Assembly: GCF_021155775.2 (NCBI RefSeq)
Contig: NC_060233.1
Coordinates: forward strand, 9,736,782-9,800,781
Source: Neodiprion pinetum
Lineage: Eukaryota > Arthropoda > Insecta > Hymenoptera > Diprionidae
Direction of reading: 5' to 3'
DNA: 64,000 bases
Part shown: positions 24,224 through 36,000 of the stretch, one piece after another
Layout of the letters: each line of letters begins with the position of its first letter
How positions within the stretch are numbered: position 1 is the first letter of the stretch
Made by a program: the position numbers and the translations under genes
Notes under the pieces: generated by a model
What the model was told of the DNA's origin: nothing
Database searches by the model: none
What the model saw: the letters and a program-made list of their open reading frames with translations, nothing else

Positions 24224-26390
24224 GTTTATAGCTACTCGTCTGTCTAAGGTGTAGAAAATCTTAATACGTAAAATGTGTTTCACATACTATTTTCACCAGT
24301 AAAAGATAAGAAAAGTCGTTCATACTTATTGTCAGCCCTTGAAACTGCGTCACTTCAAAATACTTTTGTGGCCAATTCGAAGGTAGTCGATTTTCCTTCA
24401 ACTTTCGTCACAGACATTCGAATGCGACAAAGACTCTTTCGTTCTGTCTCCTACCATGATCTGAAAAGAATTCATATCGATTTTCAATCACACTCAACGA
24501 TTCACATAGCCTTATGGCAAAATCGGAGTAGCTCATAAATTTACATAGTGAAAGTGTGATGTCAAACGAAAATTTGTATACAGACTATGAATTTTTCATG
24601 AACCGTTATACATTCAGCGCGTCTGTTACGTTACGTCGATGAATTACGATTCGTTTCTACGGCGATAAAGTCGCGATCCAGTCCGAATAGTTGATACCTC
24701 TTATTGGCAAACGAAGAAGAATAAGAGGGGAAAAAAGTACAAGCACAATAATAACGGCTGGATGGTTGAGTCACAGCCTAACGATAACAAGATCAGGCTA
24801 CAATCTTATTCATCTTTTCTCTCCAAAACTGGGACCCAATGATTGTGTCGCAATAGATACAGAACAAGTTTACTCGTTTTATCCCTATAATGAAGTTCGT
24901 GCTTTAAACAAGAATCCTGATTAATATCAAATATAGTCGTTGTGCAATCAATTGTGGAATATTTTGAACGTTCAAAAAATGCTCGATCATCGATAAAAAA
25001 ATTGATTCGGAGGATTAGAAGGTGTGGAAAAAATGGTAGTGTTTTTTATTGAAAGATGACACAGTAGCCAAGAAATGAAAAATATTGTAACGAAACGACG
25101 CAGAATGATAGGTTAGAAAATGACAGCCTTGCACCTCGCGTTTGAAACAATTTTTTTCCTCGGTTTCCGATCGACTGTGTTTGTTTTTTCGACTTATATA
25201 GAAGCTTAGCCACTGATAGCGAGACTTAGGGCAGTTAATATAGTTTTTGCGGAATCTATAGCACGCATTTTCACGATTCCGCATCCTAGAAACAAGATGG
25301 CGTTAAGCTATTGCGTGACGTGCGAACGGATTGTGGACGGGGATCGTTTTCTTCCACTTTACTTTCTGTATATTGTGTTCAATTCGGTTCACTTTTCACA
25401 GATATTTGGTTATTCAATCTTAACGTACTCAACTAGAAGACATTGGAAACACGTTCCGATTTGATGACCTCTCGCTTATTTATTACAGTGAAATTTTTAC
25501 CACAAGACAGTGAGCACAAGAGGTGATCTGAAACCGTGAAATAGAAATTTTTCAAACATGTCGACGTTTGATATTATATATTCTGGGAGTATATTTATTT
25601 GACAATTTTTTTTTTTTTTTTACAACAATCATGTTTTCAATTAACAATTTGAAAAAAATGTACAGTATGCATACTTGTATGAAAACGAAGATGAAAAATA
25701 CAATTTTCGTAATCACTTAGTATAATCCACGGATTCATTAAAAACGGAAGCAAAAAATTTAGCGACGCTGGCAAAGGTTCAGGCTTTTTCAAAACTGAAT
25801 TCAATTTATCCTTCGTCAAGAACAACTGCGACGATATTGGTTACGCAGAAATGAACAATCACTTTCCAAAAAAAAAAAAAAAATTCTACCGAAGAAATCC
25901 TGAAACCGTTGTTCGTGTCACAGAATTTTTCATTTCAAGACTAGAAAATAAAAACGAAATTCATAGTTCAAATAATTATTATTATACAAACTGACAAACG
26001 AATTTCTGAAATTTTTCCAATTCGACCAAGCAGCTTAGAAAAGTTTCCTCCAAGTTTGAAGTATAAAAAAAAATCGTGAGATAAGAACATTGTTTATTTT
26101 TTTATTTTTTTCATTCAAATCGCGCTCAGTGATTCTAGGGGCTCAGTTAATTCACGGAGCGCGATTCAACGGCGTTTGATTCGATCTCGGGAATCAGTCT
26201 TATGCTGTATAAATGTTCTTCGAGTGGGCGTTAGGCCGGAATGAAATTTCCTAAAAATTGGAACTAAACACATTATCCACCTAGCCGCGAATTTCGAAGC
26301 TCACACACGATATATAAGACGTATTATCATTTCTAGATATGAGACTTGTTATTTTCAATTCCAAACGCCGCAGTTCCATCGCGTTTAATT
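24224..26390. other. Intergenic, no gene recognised
   Basis: AT-rich, with poly-T at about 25606-25621 and poly-A at about 25869-25882. No coding motif in any frame. Confidence 0.45.
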
Positions 26391-28336
26391 TATGTTGTTA
26401 CATTCAAAGTGTTTGAATTATTACATTATACGTATACGTAGATGTTGGCAATGGCCCGTCTATATCCTCATTTCGATACCTACAAATCACCGTCCTCAAT
26501 TATATACATTACATAACGTGCCAGTGATAAATAATATATATATATATATATATCTATATATATTATTATGTTCATAGGCATTAATCGTGATATAAATATG
26601 TACAAGTGTGATATAATGTGTATATACATACATAGTTAACATTACGTGTTACACATGTATTAGATTAATAATATTCGATAACGTAATTATGATAACAGTA
26701 ATATTGTAGTTTATGTAAAGGATTTCGAGTAACGACGTCATAGAGGCAGAATTTTAACGATCAAATTCATTATTACGCTTTGTATGATAATAATTTACGA
26801 CATATTTACGTACGCATGTACGTATGTTTGTATTATACATTTATTATACGCACCGCCGTTTCGTCGGATAGTTTTTGTTTTAAAAAAATTTTAGGTACCG
26901 TTATCCGTACCGCGTTTTCACGTTGATTATACAATCACAAAATAATCGTTACACTTAACCGAATCGATAGCGCTCAAAGCAGGCTCCACGCACTAATTCT
27001 GTTGGTCCATTATTATTCCTAATAATACACGAGGTTGTTTATCTACAGGGTCGTTACTCTCAGTACGTCTTTCGGTAACAATATACACATGTGTATATAT
27101 ATATATATATATATCAATATTATGTATATTATATATAACATATGTATGCATTTATTCGATTATTTACGTATTTATTTATTTTACTCAATCCTAGTAACAC
27201 AGTTCTACAATAAGCGTATTAGATCTGTTGCCTCGACTCCGATTATAAGAGCGTTTGGAATTGAAAACAGTTCGTTGCTTCGATTTTCATCCGTCCGACA
27301 ATCTTTTCATTTTTTCCTCCAGCTAATCGAACTTGGCTAACAAGGTGAGTGAGAAAAAAATCGCAAAAAAAAAAAAAACAAAAAAAAATACACTTCAACC
27401 GTGTTTTACGACAATCAGCATTTACTCGCATAATTAAATGATTGTACCTCACAGTTTATTTTACTATTATTAGTATTATTTTATAATATAATTGTTAGTT
27501 TTTCATTTCCTTCTGTCTTCTTCATCTTTTTACTATTCAACTTCACAATCATTCAATTTCGTATAATATTACGTATAATAATGTATAGCATAATCAGTGA
27601 CCACCGATAATCACGAATGTAAGTAACGATTCATGAGATAAAATATCTTATACATCGGTGGACAATGATTGAAATTTTTAAACAACGATCACCACTCAAG
27701 TTTTCGTTCAACGTTATCTGGATATAAGAGAGGAAAAAAATTTGCCTACACGTTTGTTTCATATATATATATATTTCTTCACATATATACCTATATGTAT
27801 GTATGTATAATACCTACCGAGTACGACTCGCGATTTAACGAACGCCTTACCAACTTCCCAGATCATATACTTTAATCCATTTCCACTATTTTTCCTTTCA
27901 CGCTGCAATGATATAAGAAGAAACAATCGAAAATACCCTCATGGAGAAGTTAAATTATAGAATTTTTAATCCTTTCTCGCTCAGGTGTAAATAATTTCCT
28001 TTTATACACGGTGCACGTCGTCGTTTGGTTGCGATTTTTTTTTTTTTTTTTTATCTTTGCTTTATCTTTCATAGGTATGGAAAATTTTCAGCAAATCTCG
28101 AGAGTCTCGTCACCAAGCAACCGATCACGAGACATATACGCGTAATATAATATACCGTAAGGTACCTTTATCGATCTTCCGCGCAATGCAGGTACGGTTT
28201 TATACTCAAAAGGTATAATATATCGATATAATGTAATTTACAAGATAAAAATTAAGGGTTCTCTTTATGTTTATTGCCATTTATAACATTCGAAAACTTC
28301 TGAATATTTTCGAAGAGTTTTCGCGAAGTCCATGTA

Positions 28337-28337
<1 letters not shown>
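26391..28337. other. Very AT-rich zone with (TA)n tracts
   Basis: (TA)n microsatellites at about 26536-26565 and 27094-27115, and repeated TATATACA/TATGTACA words. This is the start of a strongly AT-rich block that runs to the receptor stop codon at 32949. It could hold downstream UTR of the receptor transcript, but nothing in the sequence proves this. Confidence 0.4.
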
Positions 28338-28415
<78 letters not shown>

Positions 28416-28469
28416 GCTGCTGTTGCAATAGTTATTATTATTATTGTTGTTGTTGTTATTATTATTATA
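28338..28469 (+). repeat. Compound trinucleotide microsatellite (ATT)n(GTT)n(ATT)n
   Basis: About 130 bp of ATT repeats, then GTT repeats interrupted by GCTGCT, then ATT, GTT and ATT again. The poly-Asn frame on the minus strand is a by-product of the repeat, not a protein. Confidence 0.95.
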
Positions 28470-29438
28470 ATTAGAATTTTTTCTCCTTGTTATTTGCATA
28501 ATATACGTGTATATAACTATATCGCTGTTTATACATTATTGTATGTTATTTTATTTGTATTTGAACCGACCGAAGGGCTTGGATGTAATATATATATATA
28601 TATTTATATATATGTATGCGTTGTATGTACAGTTGAACGGGAAGTAATATACGTATACCAATTTATGACCTATGTAATGGCCTAACTTAATTCGTATTTA
28701 TATCCGTTTGTATGTATGAATTTATATTGGTAATACGGTATAGTTACAGGTATACATTCCCTATCACATAGGGTTGTTATAATTATTATTTAATAAGCAG
28801 TTTTTGGTCCTTAAATTAGTTGATATATAATTCTATATGTATATATATCATGCTGTACACACTTAGATTTTCAATTTATTTATAACTAATCTTTATTACA
28901 CGTTAGACAGATATATTGAAAAATTGCAGTGCTCTCGATTATTATCTTTTTATAATAATTTCGCGTTATAATACGATATATCCGCATAATTACGAGAATC
29001 TAAAATTCTATAACACGATGTGTAATATAAATGTTTTAACACCGAGTATATGCATTCAATATCGTGTACACATTTATGCCTAATAAATTATTCGTTATAC
29101 CTGTATATGAAATTCTTTTAATATTACACATTATACCTAGTAACTGCGTATGGTATATACTGTATGTATACGTCTATCTACGTGTGTGTGTGTTCGTTGA
29201 GTGTACGCAATTATATTATCGTTAATTATATTTTTCATATTTATCAGACGCGAATTAGGTATGTTCGATGTCTGCTCAATATCCTTTGTAATTTTCGTTT
29301 AATTTCTCGTTCCCTTTGTTATCTCTCGTTCGTTTCTACGTTTTGTTCCTTTTGTTTTCCACCTATCAGATATACTATGGATATTTTGATTTTTCATTCA
29401 ATTCGTGTATACGCGACGTATTTGTATGGTGTTTATTA
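28470..29438. other. AT-rich intergenic, no gene recognised
   Basis: (TA)n at about 28590-28612 and many short TATA-type words. No coding motif. Confidence 0.4.
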
Positions 29439-30294
29439 GACAGGGCCAAAAAAAATGAAGAATTTTTTTTTTTTAATGGTACACTAAAAACATTGTTCAT
29501 GACGACAAATAAAAATTATCTTGAAAGTTTGAGCCCTTAATATTAATATTAAGGGGTGTATCGTTACAGCTATTGATTTTTTAACAGTTACCGCATTTTT
29601 TTACCCAAAATCCGTCAATTATCAATCTGAAATATTTTATCAATCCATATTTTTGAAGGAAATTAAATTTCCTACAAAAAAGCTCTCTTACTAAATTGAC
29701 TTAGATCGAGCCGTTTCCTTGTAATCGTGCCTTAAACATTGATTTGTTTTTTCAAATTTTTGTTTGAATTTTTGATTCTTGTAATTACCAGAAAAATCAA
29801 TATTTTCATAGATCAAACCATTATTTTAAATGTTAACTTGATGCTCTACAAAAAAGGTCTCTTAATATTTTTCATGAAATTCACTCCTTGCATCAAATTT
29901 CCCAAAATAATGGTTTAATCTATGAAAATATTGATTTTTCTGGTAATTACAAAAATCAAAAATTCGAACAAAAATTTGAAAAAACAAATCAATGTTTAAG
30001 GCACGATTACAAGGAAACGGCTCGATCTACGTCAATTTAATAGAAGAGCTTTTTTGTAGGAAATTTAATTTCTTTCAAAAATATGGATTGATAAAATTTT
30101 TCAGATTAATAATTGACGGATTTTGGGTAAAAAAATGCGGTAACTGTTAAAAAATCAATAGCTGTAACGACACACCCCTTAATATTAATATTAAGGGCTC
30201 AAACTTTCAGGATAATTTTTATTTGTCGTCATGAACAATGTTTTTACAGTACCATTAAAAAAAAAAAAAATTCTTCGTTTTTTTTGGCCCAGTC
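29439..30294. mobile_element. Near-perfect 856 bp palindromic foldback element, TA target
   Basis: Flanked by TA at 29437-29438 and 30295-30296. Ends GACAGGGCCAAAAAAAA and TTTTTTTTGGCCCAGTC. Arms 29439-29844 and 29890-30294 are inverted copies that look about 95% identical, with a loop of about 45 bp. The arms contain a small palindrome CCCTTAATATTAATATTAAGG. No open frame of note. It resembles a snapback MITE using a Tc1/mariner-like TA target; the superfamily is inferred from the TA only. Confidence 0.88.
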
Positions 30295-32948
30295 TAGTGT
30301 TTATTGACCATCCGCATATGAATCTGTACAGCTGCTCATGTGTGTGTGTGTTTTTTACAGATTAGACTTCTCGTTGAAAATTTTTATTTGTTGATAGTTT
30401 TGTTGTTCCGCTCTTGGACGTTATCCCCAATTTCCGTTCATTCACTCAGAATGGGCTTTTAATATAAATAATTGATCTATACGCGGTACGTAATAATAAA
30501 CAGGCGAGTAAATAAGGAAATAATCCTATAACGCGTTAAAAAATTAATTGTGAGTATAACGGAACACCTAAAACGTATGTTTCGAATTTTTTATTTATTC
30601 TCCTACAGTCAGGTATCAATTGTTGTTTAGGCTTAATCAAGCTCGTGTGAATCAATTCTCTCAATCCTTATTTCACCTTCTCTGTCTCTCAAAAGAAAAG
30701 TATTCTTCTATCACAACTTATTTTACGAAAGATCAAAAATACCGACTTCGAGGAATATTTGATAAAGATCGTATCGATTATCGCAATTCAACTTGACTCG
30801 CGTAAAATTTTCACTAATTTCCGCAGGTCTCTAATCTAAATTGGCTAGTCGAAAATTGAATCACTGATGGAAAAAATCGATGTGAAAAATAATTAAAAAT
30901 ACTGAAATAGCAACAAAGAAAAATTAATTGTTGCCCAATTGCTCTCAGCTAGAAAAGATTTATTCCGCGTCCTTGCGAGTGAGAATTTCACCGTTTATAT
31001 ACGATTCAGGTTCACGTACGTTATTGTGAATTATGAACGGCGTGCCACATTGTTGAGGAATATTACAGCCTCATATATATATGTGTATATATATATATAT
31101 ACGTACGGTTATATACTCTATCACCGGAAATTGCGACCCCGTTTCGAACGTTTATAATGCTGGAAATATAAACGCTCCGTACGAATTTATGTATTATATA
31201 CATGTGTACATAGGTGTAATTATGTATACATTCACACGTACCGGTTGTATATGATTATCTATGAAGAAGATGCCTCTTTGCGCAAGAATCCGGAGGCAAG
31301 GAGACTAGATCTATTCTATTTTAATAACGTCATAAAGACGATGCCTCTGCATAGTATATAGTTTATACATTTACATATATATATATATATATATGTATAT
31401 GAAGAAGAATGAAAACTTTGGTTTGTCTTAGCGAGCCGCTGCACAACGGCACGGGGTGAATTTTCCCCGAGGGTGAAAAGCTGTACGGTCTCTAGGGTGT
31501 TGAAACATAATATATAGATATCAACCGGGTTAAATTTTACAGCGCAGAAACTAGGACAAGCGTGAAGAAAAAAGGTGAAAATAATAATGAGGATAAAGAG
31601 CAGCGAAGAAGTAAGGAAAAAGAAGAAGAGAAAAAAGAAAAGAAAAAAAAAAAAAAAACGAATGAGAAAGTATAAAAGTAGCTCAAAGTTAAAGCGAGAG
31701 GTGTCGGTATATCAACAGCGAACGCGAATTATGTGCCCAGCAATCCACCCGAGTCCTTGCAAAAAAATTTCCTTAAGAATTCTTCGAAGTATACTAATTA
31801 ATCTTTTCTGGGCGTGGTGGCTCGCTTTACATACACATATATATATATAGTTTTTTCCGCGCATGGCAGTTTGGAAATTTTTTTAGAAAATCCGCACGCA
31901 ACGAATAAAAAATGTAACCTACAGAGTGAGAACGAAACGAGATGAGCAATTAGTAGAATAAAAATAAAAAAAAAAAAAAATCCTGAGAGTGATTCGTATT
32001 TATTGCCGTAGAATTATTCTATCTATCGTATGAGTAGAAAATTGTGTATTTCGAATTAGTGATGTAGAAATAATTTTGCCGTGATTATAATCAGTTGTTG
32101 AGTTACTTTGAACCCGTGATAAAATAAATTGTAAAAATCGATGTACGCCTGAAAATTGAGAATTTGAAAAGCTAAATAATTTAGTCTCGAGAGAAAAGGG
32201 CATTCGGGTTAAAGTCGAGATTTGAGAGACTTGAAGAATTCGCGGTTCATTTTTCATCTATATTCTCGTTTTTTCTACCAGTCAATGTCACTTTTCTATA
32301 AAACATGAAAGATGAAGAGAACTGAATTTTCGACTCCTAATATACACGGTGTAATGTTTCACTATCCTGACAGGGGTCGCAGAGGATCGGAATCAAAGTC
32401 CGAGGTACCGGATATCAACCGCGTTCTCGAGTTTCCTTTGAGGAGTCAAAGTGCCAGCAATTCGGGATTCGAAATTCCCGTCGCTTCCGGTGAACGAACC
32501 AACGTTGTCGGGAATTCTTATCGCGTAGGTATAATATATACATATATAGGTGATATAGAGGGAAGGGTTGAAGCTACAAGTCTTATACACACGTCGTTAC
32601 GATGGACTTTCAGAGATTCCGAAAAACATGGGGTGGGTGGCTGGAAAGAGAATTGTAGATTTTTTTTCCGTCATAAAAAAACCAAAAAAAAAACAACGAT
32701 GACAGTAAATTTGTCCGAAAATAATCATCACGGTTTAACCAAGTTTAGTGCAGAGAATGAAGCTTTGACAACTTTTGTTTCACAGTTAATTGTCCGCATG
32801 TGGTAAGTGTGATAATTAAAAATAGACATCGTTGTGTAGAGTCGAAACATGATAGTTGAGACGGTCTATTTATTGGCCTGTAAAGTATGTACTATATTAA
32901 ATGCACGTAATTGTAATAAGATGTGTAACCTCCACCCTAAACCCATTC
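30295..32948. other. AT-rich region directly 3' of the receptor; possible 3' UTR
   Basis: A minus-strand AATAAA (TTTATT on plus at 32869-32874) lies about 75 nt after the receptor stop codon and could be a proximal poly(A) signal. (TA)n runs occur at about 31076-31101 and 31372-31394, and a purine-rich AAGAAGAGAAAAAAG-type stretch at 31600-31660. The plus-strand open frame at 32312-32806 has no recognisable domain and lies antisense to the presumed UTR. Confidence 0.4.
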
Positions 32949-33081
32949 CTACATGTAATGACGGATGCCCATTCGTCGGCCGACGCTTCGTCGTCGTCTA
33001 CACAGTAGCTTCTTGAAGGCGTTTCTAAACTCCGGTGAGAAGACTGTGTAGATCACTGGGTTAAGAGTTGAGTTGAAGTAC
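32949..33081 (-). CDS. 5-HT1: 5-HT1 receptor exon: TM7, short cytoplasmic tail, stop
   Basis: One base plus 43 codons and TAG. Encodes YFNSTLNPVIYTVFSPEFRN, AFKKLLCRRRRSVGRRMGIR and HYM. NPVIY is the TM7 NPxxY motif. The Cys after KKLL is a plausible palmitoylation site closing helix 8, as in other amine receptors (inference). Confidence 0.95.
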
Positions 33082-36000
33082 CTGAAACCACACACGTTAA
33101 ACGATCCTAGTTAGACGCAGTCAAAGTAAAAACGCCACGTAATTTATGGATATTCCGGTTCCCGGTTACGGTAAAAACTCCCACAGTCTGGATCATATGT
33201 TACGAAATGAAACAAAATTGTTTAAAAAATTTTACATCAGTCATATTGGATTCGCCATCTTGAGTTTAGAAATGATCAAATTCTGACTTCAGATTCGTGA
33301 TGAGCAACCCCAAAAATCACCGGGTAACAAGTTTCGTCCAGAATCATTGAATTTTGATAGTTTTTTCAATCTTACATCAGTCATATTGGATCCGCCATCT
33401 TGGATTTACAAATTCTGAAATTGTGACATCAGATTCGTGATCAGCGAGCCCAAAATTTTCCGAGTAACAAAACTCGAGCCAAAATATTGAGTTGAAAAAT
33501 GTGTGACTGAAGGGGTTAAACAACTCTTATAAACAAGGTGACTTGGTCCGTGATACAACAGATGCGTCTACTTGACACAAATCTGTAATTGTACCTACCG
33601 TGACGTGTAAAGTCACCTGTGGAGAAGAAAATTTCACTGTAGACGAATGAAGCTTACTCAAATCATCAGGATGCAAGAAATTCGCTTGAAGTCAAGTCAC
33701 TATCATCAAGCGAGAAAGCGAACGCAACCTGGTTGTAAAATGTATCGATAAGCGAAGCATCGCTTACCCAAGCCACAGGAAGACGTCCAGTAAATATTCG
33801 CTTAAGTAGCAGGTCTGACAGACCGGAAGTAGTATGGCAACGACGAAAAATGGTAGCCAACAGACGACGAAGGCTCCGGTGATGATGGCGAGGGTCTTGG
33901 CCGCCTTTCTCTCCCTCTTCGAATCGGCGGCTATTTTTTTCCGCCTCGATATAGCCGGTCTTGGTGACGTTTCCATGGTCGGTGGATCCGCTTCCAGACC
34001 GTTGTGATACGAAGTTTTTTCCGGCGACGTGTTTGTCGAGCTGACCGTTGTGAAGGCCGTCGTTGTCTCTGAAATTGTTGGTTCAATACTGCCCGTCAAT
34101 TTAACGCTTGTCAAACAATATATCCACTTTTGCGTGATCGATTATGCACCAATGTTTTCGTCAGAGCCATCAGGGAATGAACGATTGACGCTTACCAATT
34201 ACAACCGCTCTGAGTAAACACAACGATTTGAGACGCTGTACCGTGCCAATTGGCGTTCATTCGCTGGTGTCTTCAGGGATTTAATCAAAATCTTCGATAG
34301 TGTAAATAAATCAAGCTTTGCATCAAACCGCACGACTGGGGATGTCTTGCTGGAAATGAATGAGATTTAATCGCAGACTCTGGAACCTTGCGCGAGTACA
34401 GTTACCGGTGCGTGTCTTTGGAATGTCAAGAAAGGGTGGATATACGCGTAATGACGGTGATTCCATGTAACTAATATAGGTGGATGCCGATGACACGTGA
34501 AATTAATCGCAGTCGAATGTGGCGGACAGTGTAGAAGCGACTGTCTTGAACGTTGAATAGACTTTCGTAAGTGTCGCGGCACCTACGCTTAATTAATATC
34601 CACAGCTATACGAAGATGAATCGGTGTCACGCCTCCACAACCAAATTCAGGGTGTATACGTACGGAAAAGTGTCATAACGTAGGTATGCTTATTTCGTGT
34701 ATGTATAGTTGCCAGTTGATGCCCATTAATTTAAGTTCATATTCCTCATCATGCGCGAGTTTAGGAACTGTGCTCCGCGAGCCGAGTCCTGGGGCAAATC
34801 CTGTAGTGTTTCTTGGAACCCGAGGAACCATTAATCTCGCCTACTTGTCACCCTTTAATTAAGTAATACGAGACCTCTACCGAGTGTACGTGTACGTAAA
34901 TGTTGGCTGACTTTCCGAAGGGTCGAATTCAGCTTTCCAAGACCAAGGCGCGAGAAGTTCGCTGATTTTCAAAGCGACCGTTTTCACAATATGATTGACC
35001 TCCATTTGGTACACTTGGATGATACTCCCACTCTCTCTTCTGGGATTCCCTCAATCCATTTTACGACCCGATTTATCGGGATATATCTTCTCACCTGATA
35101 TCGTGGGCAAAGGTCTTCCGATCACTGCGACAACCGCAGCGGCGATTCCACCGGAAGCTTGCGCCTGAGCCAACGCGCCTCCAACGGCATGACTTCCTCC
35201 GATGGGTCTGGGCGGTGCACCCATGGATTTGGTGGTACCTGTGCGATCGTTGAATAAGAAATAAAGGAAACAGAGCAATAGACGAAGGTAAGAAATGAAA
35301 TAATCTTCGAGAATCAGCCGAAGTGTGACCACCTTTTGAGTGCGGGAAATTCAGGTACCCCATTCATCGATTGGTACAAGCAATTGGTTTCAATAAAATT
35401 GAAATTTGGTAATGTATTGGCGCAAAGTGATTTACAATGACCTGGAAGGTTCGCCGGTTGACCCGCGCGTCGCCTGATCCGTTTCCGGGCCGTTTGAAAT
35501 ATCCTCCAGTAAAGTATCAGGATCACGAAGAGTGGCAGATAGAATGAAGACGCCGTAGCGAATATCTGCGATCAGTGAAAAAGAGAGGGTCAAACAAGTG
35601 TTGGGCGGTGATTTTAGAGTAAATCTTTTCACTTTTTATAGCCATAAATTTTCAACAGAGTGCTTCGGCAATTCAAGCATAGCGTAGGAATCCGCACCGC
35701 GTTAGTCGACATGTGAGATTGGAAATTCAAAGTTGTTCACGTTCCTGAAGATGGCACGATTTCCACCGAGATCCCAGGGGACGTATAAACCAGTGACGTT
35801 GCCTTAATTGATGCTATATAGTGCAGGATCGTAAAGTGCAGTTGGTTGAGATTGAAGGGTCGTCTGTCCCTCCCAGCGAGAAGAGCTAACTAAATGGAAT
35901 CGCGGCTCTTGGGTGCACTCTAAAGGACTTCGTGTCACACGCGTTCAATATGCAACAGCTCGGCCTGTTGAATTTTCGGTCCGTGATCAACCGTTTCGAT

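Noticed and set aside
28281..28499. Minus-strand frame encoding a poly-asparagine protein
   Set aside because: It is the translation of the (ATT)n(GTT)n microsatellite, and the flanking residues match nothing recognisable.
32312..32806. 164-codon plus-strand open frame
   Set aside because: No family motif, ends in poly-A/Lys, and lies antisense in the presumed 3' UTR of the receptor.
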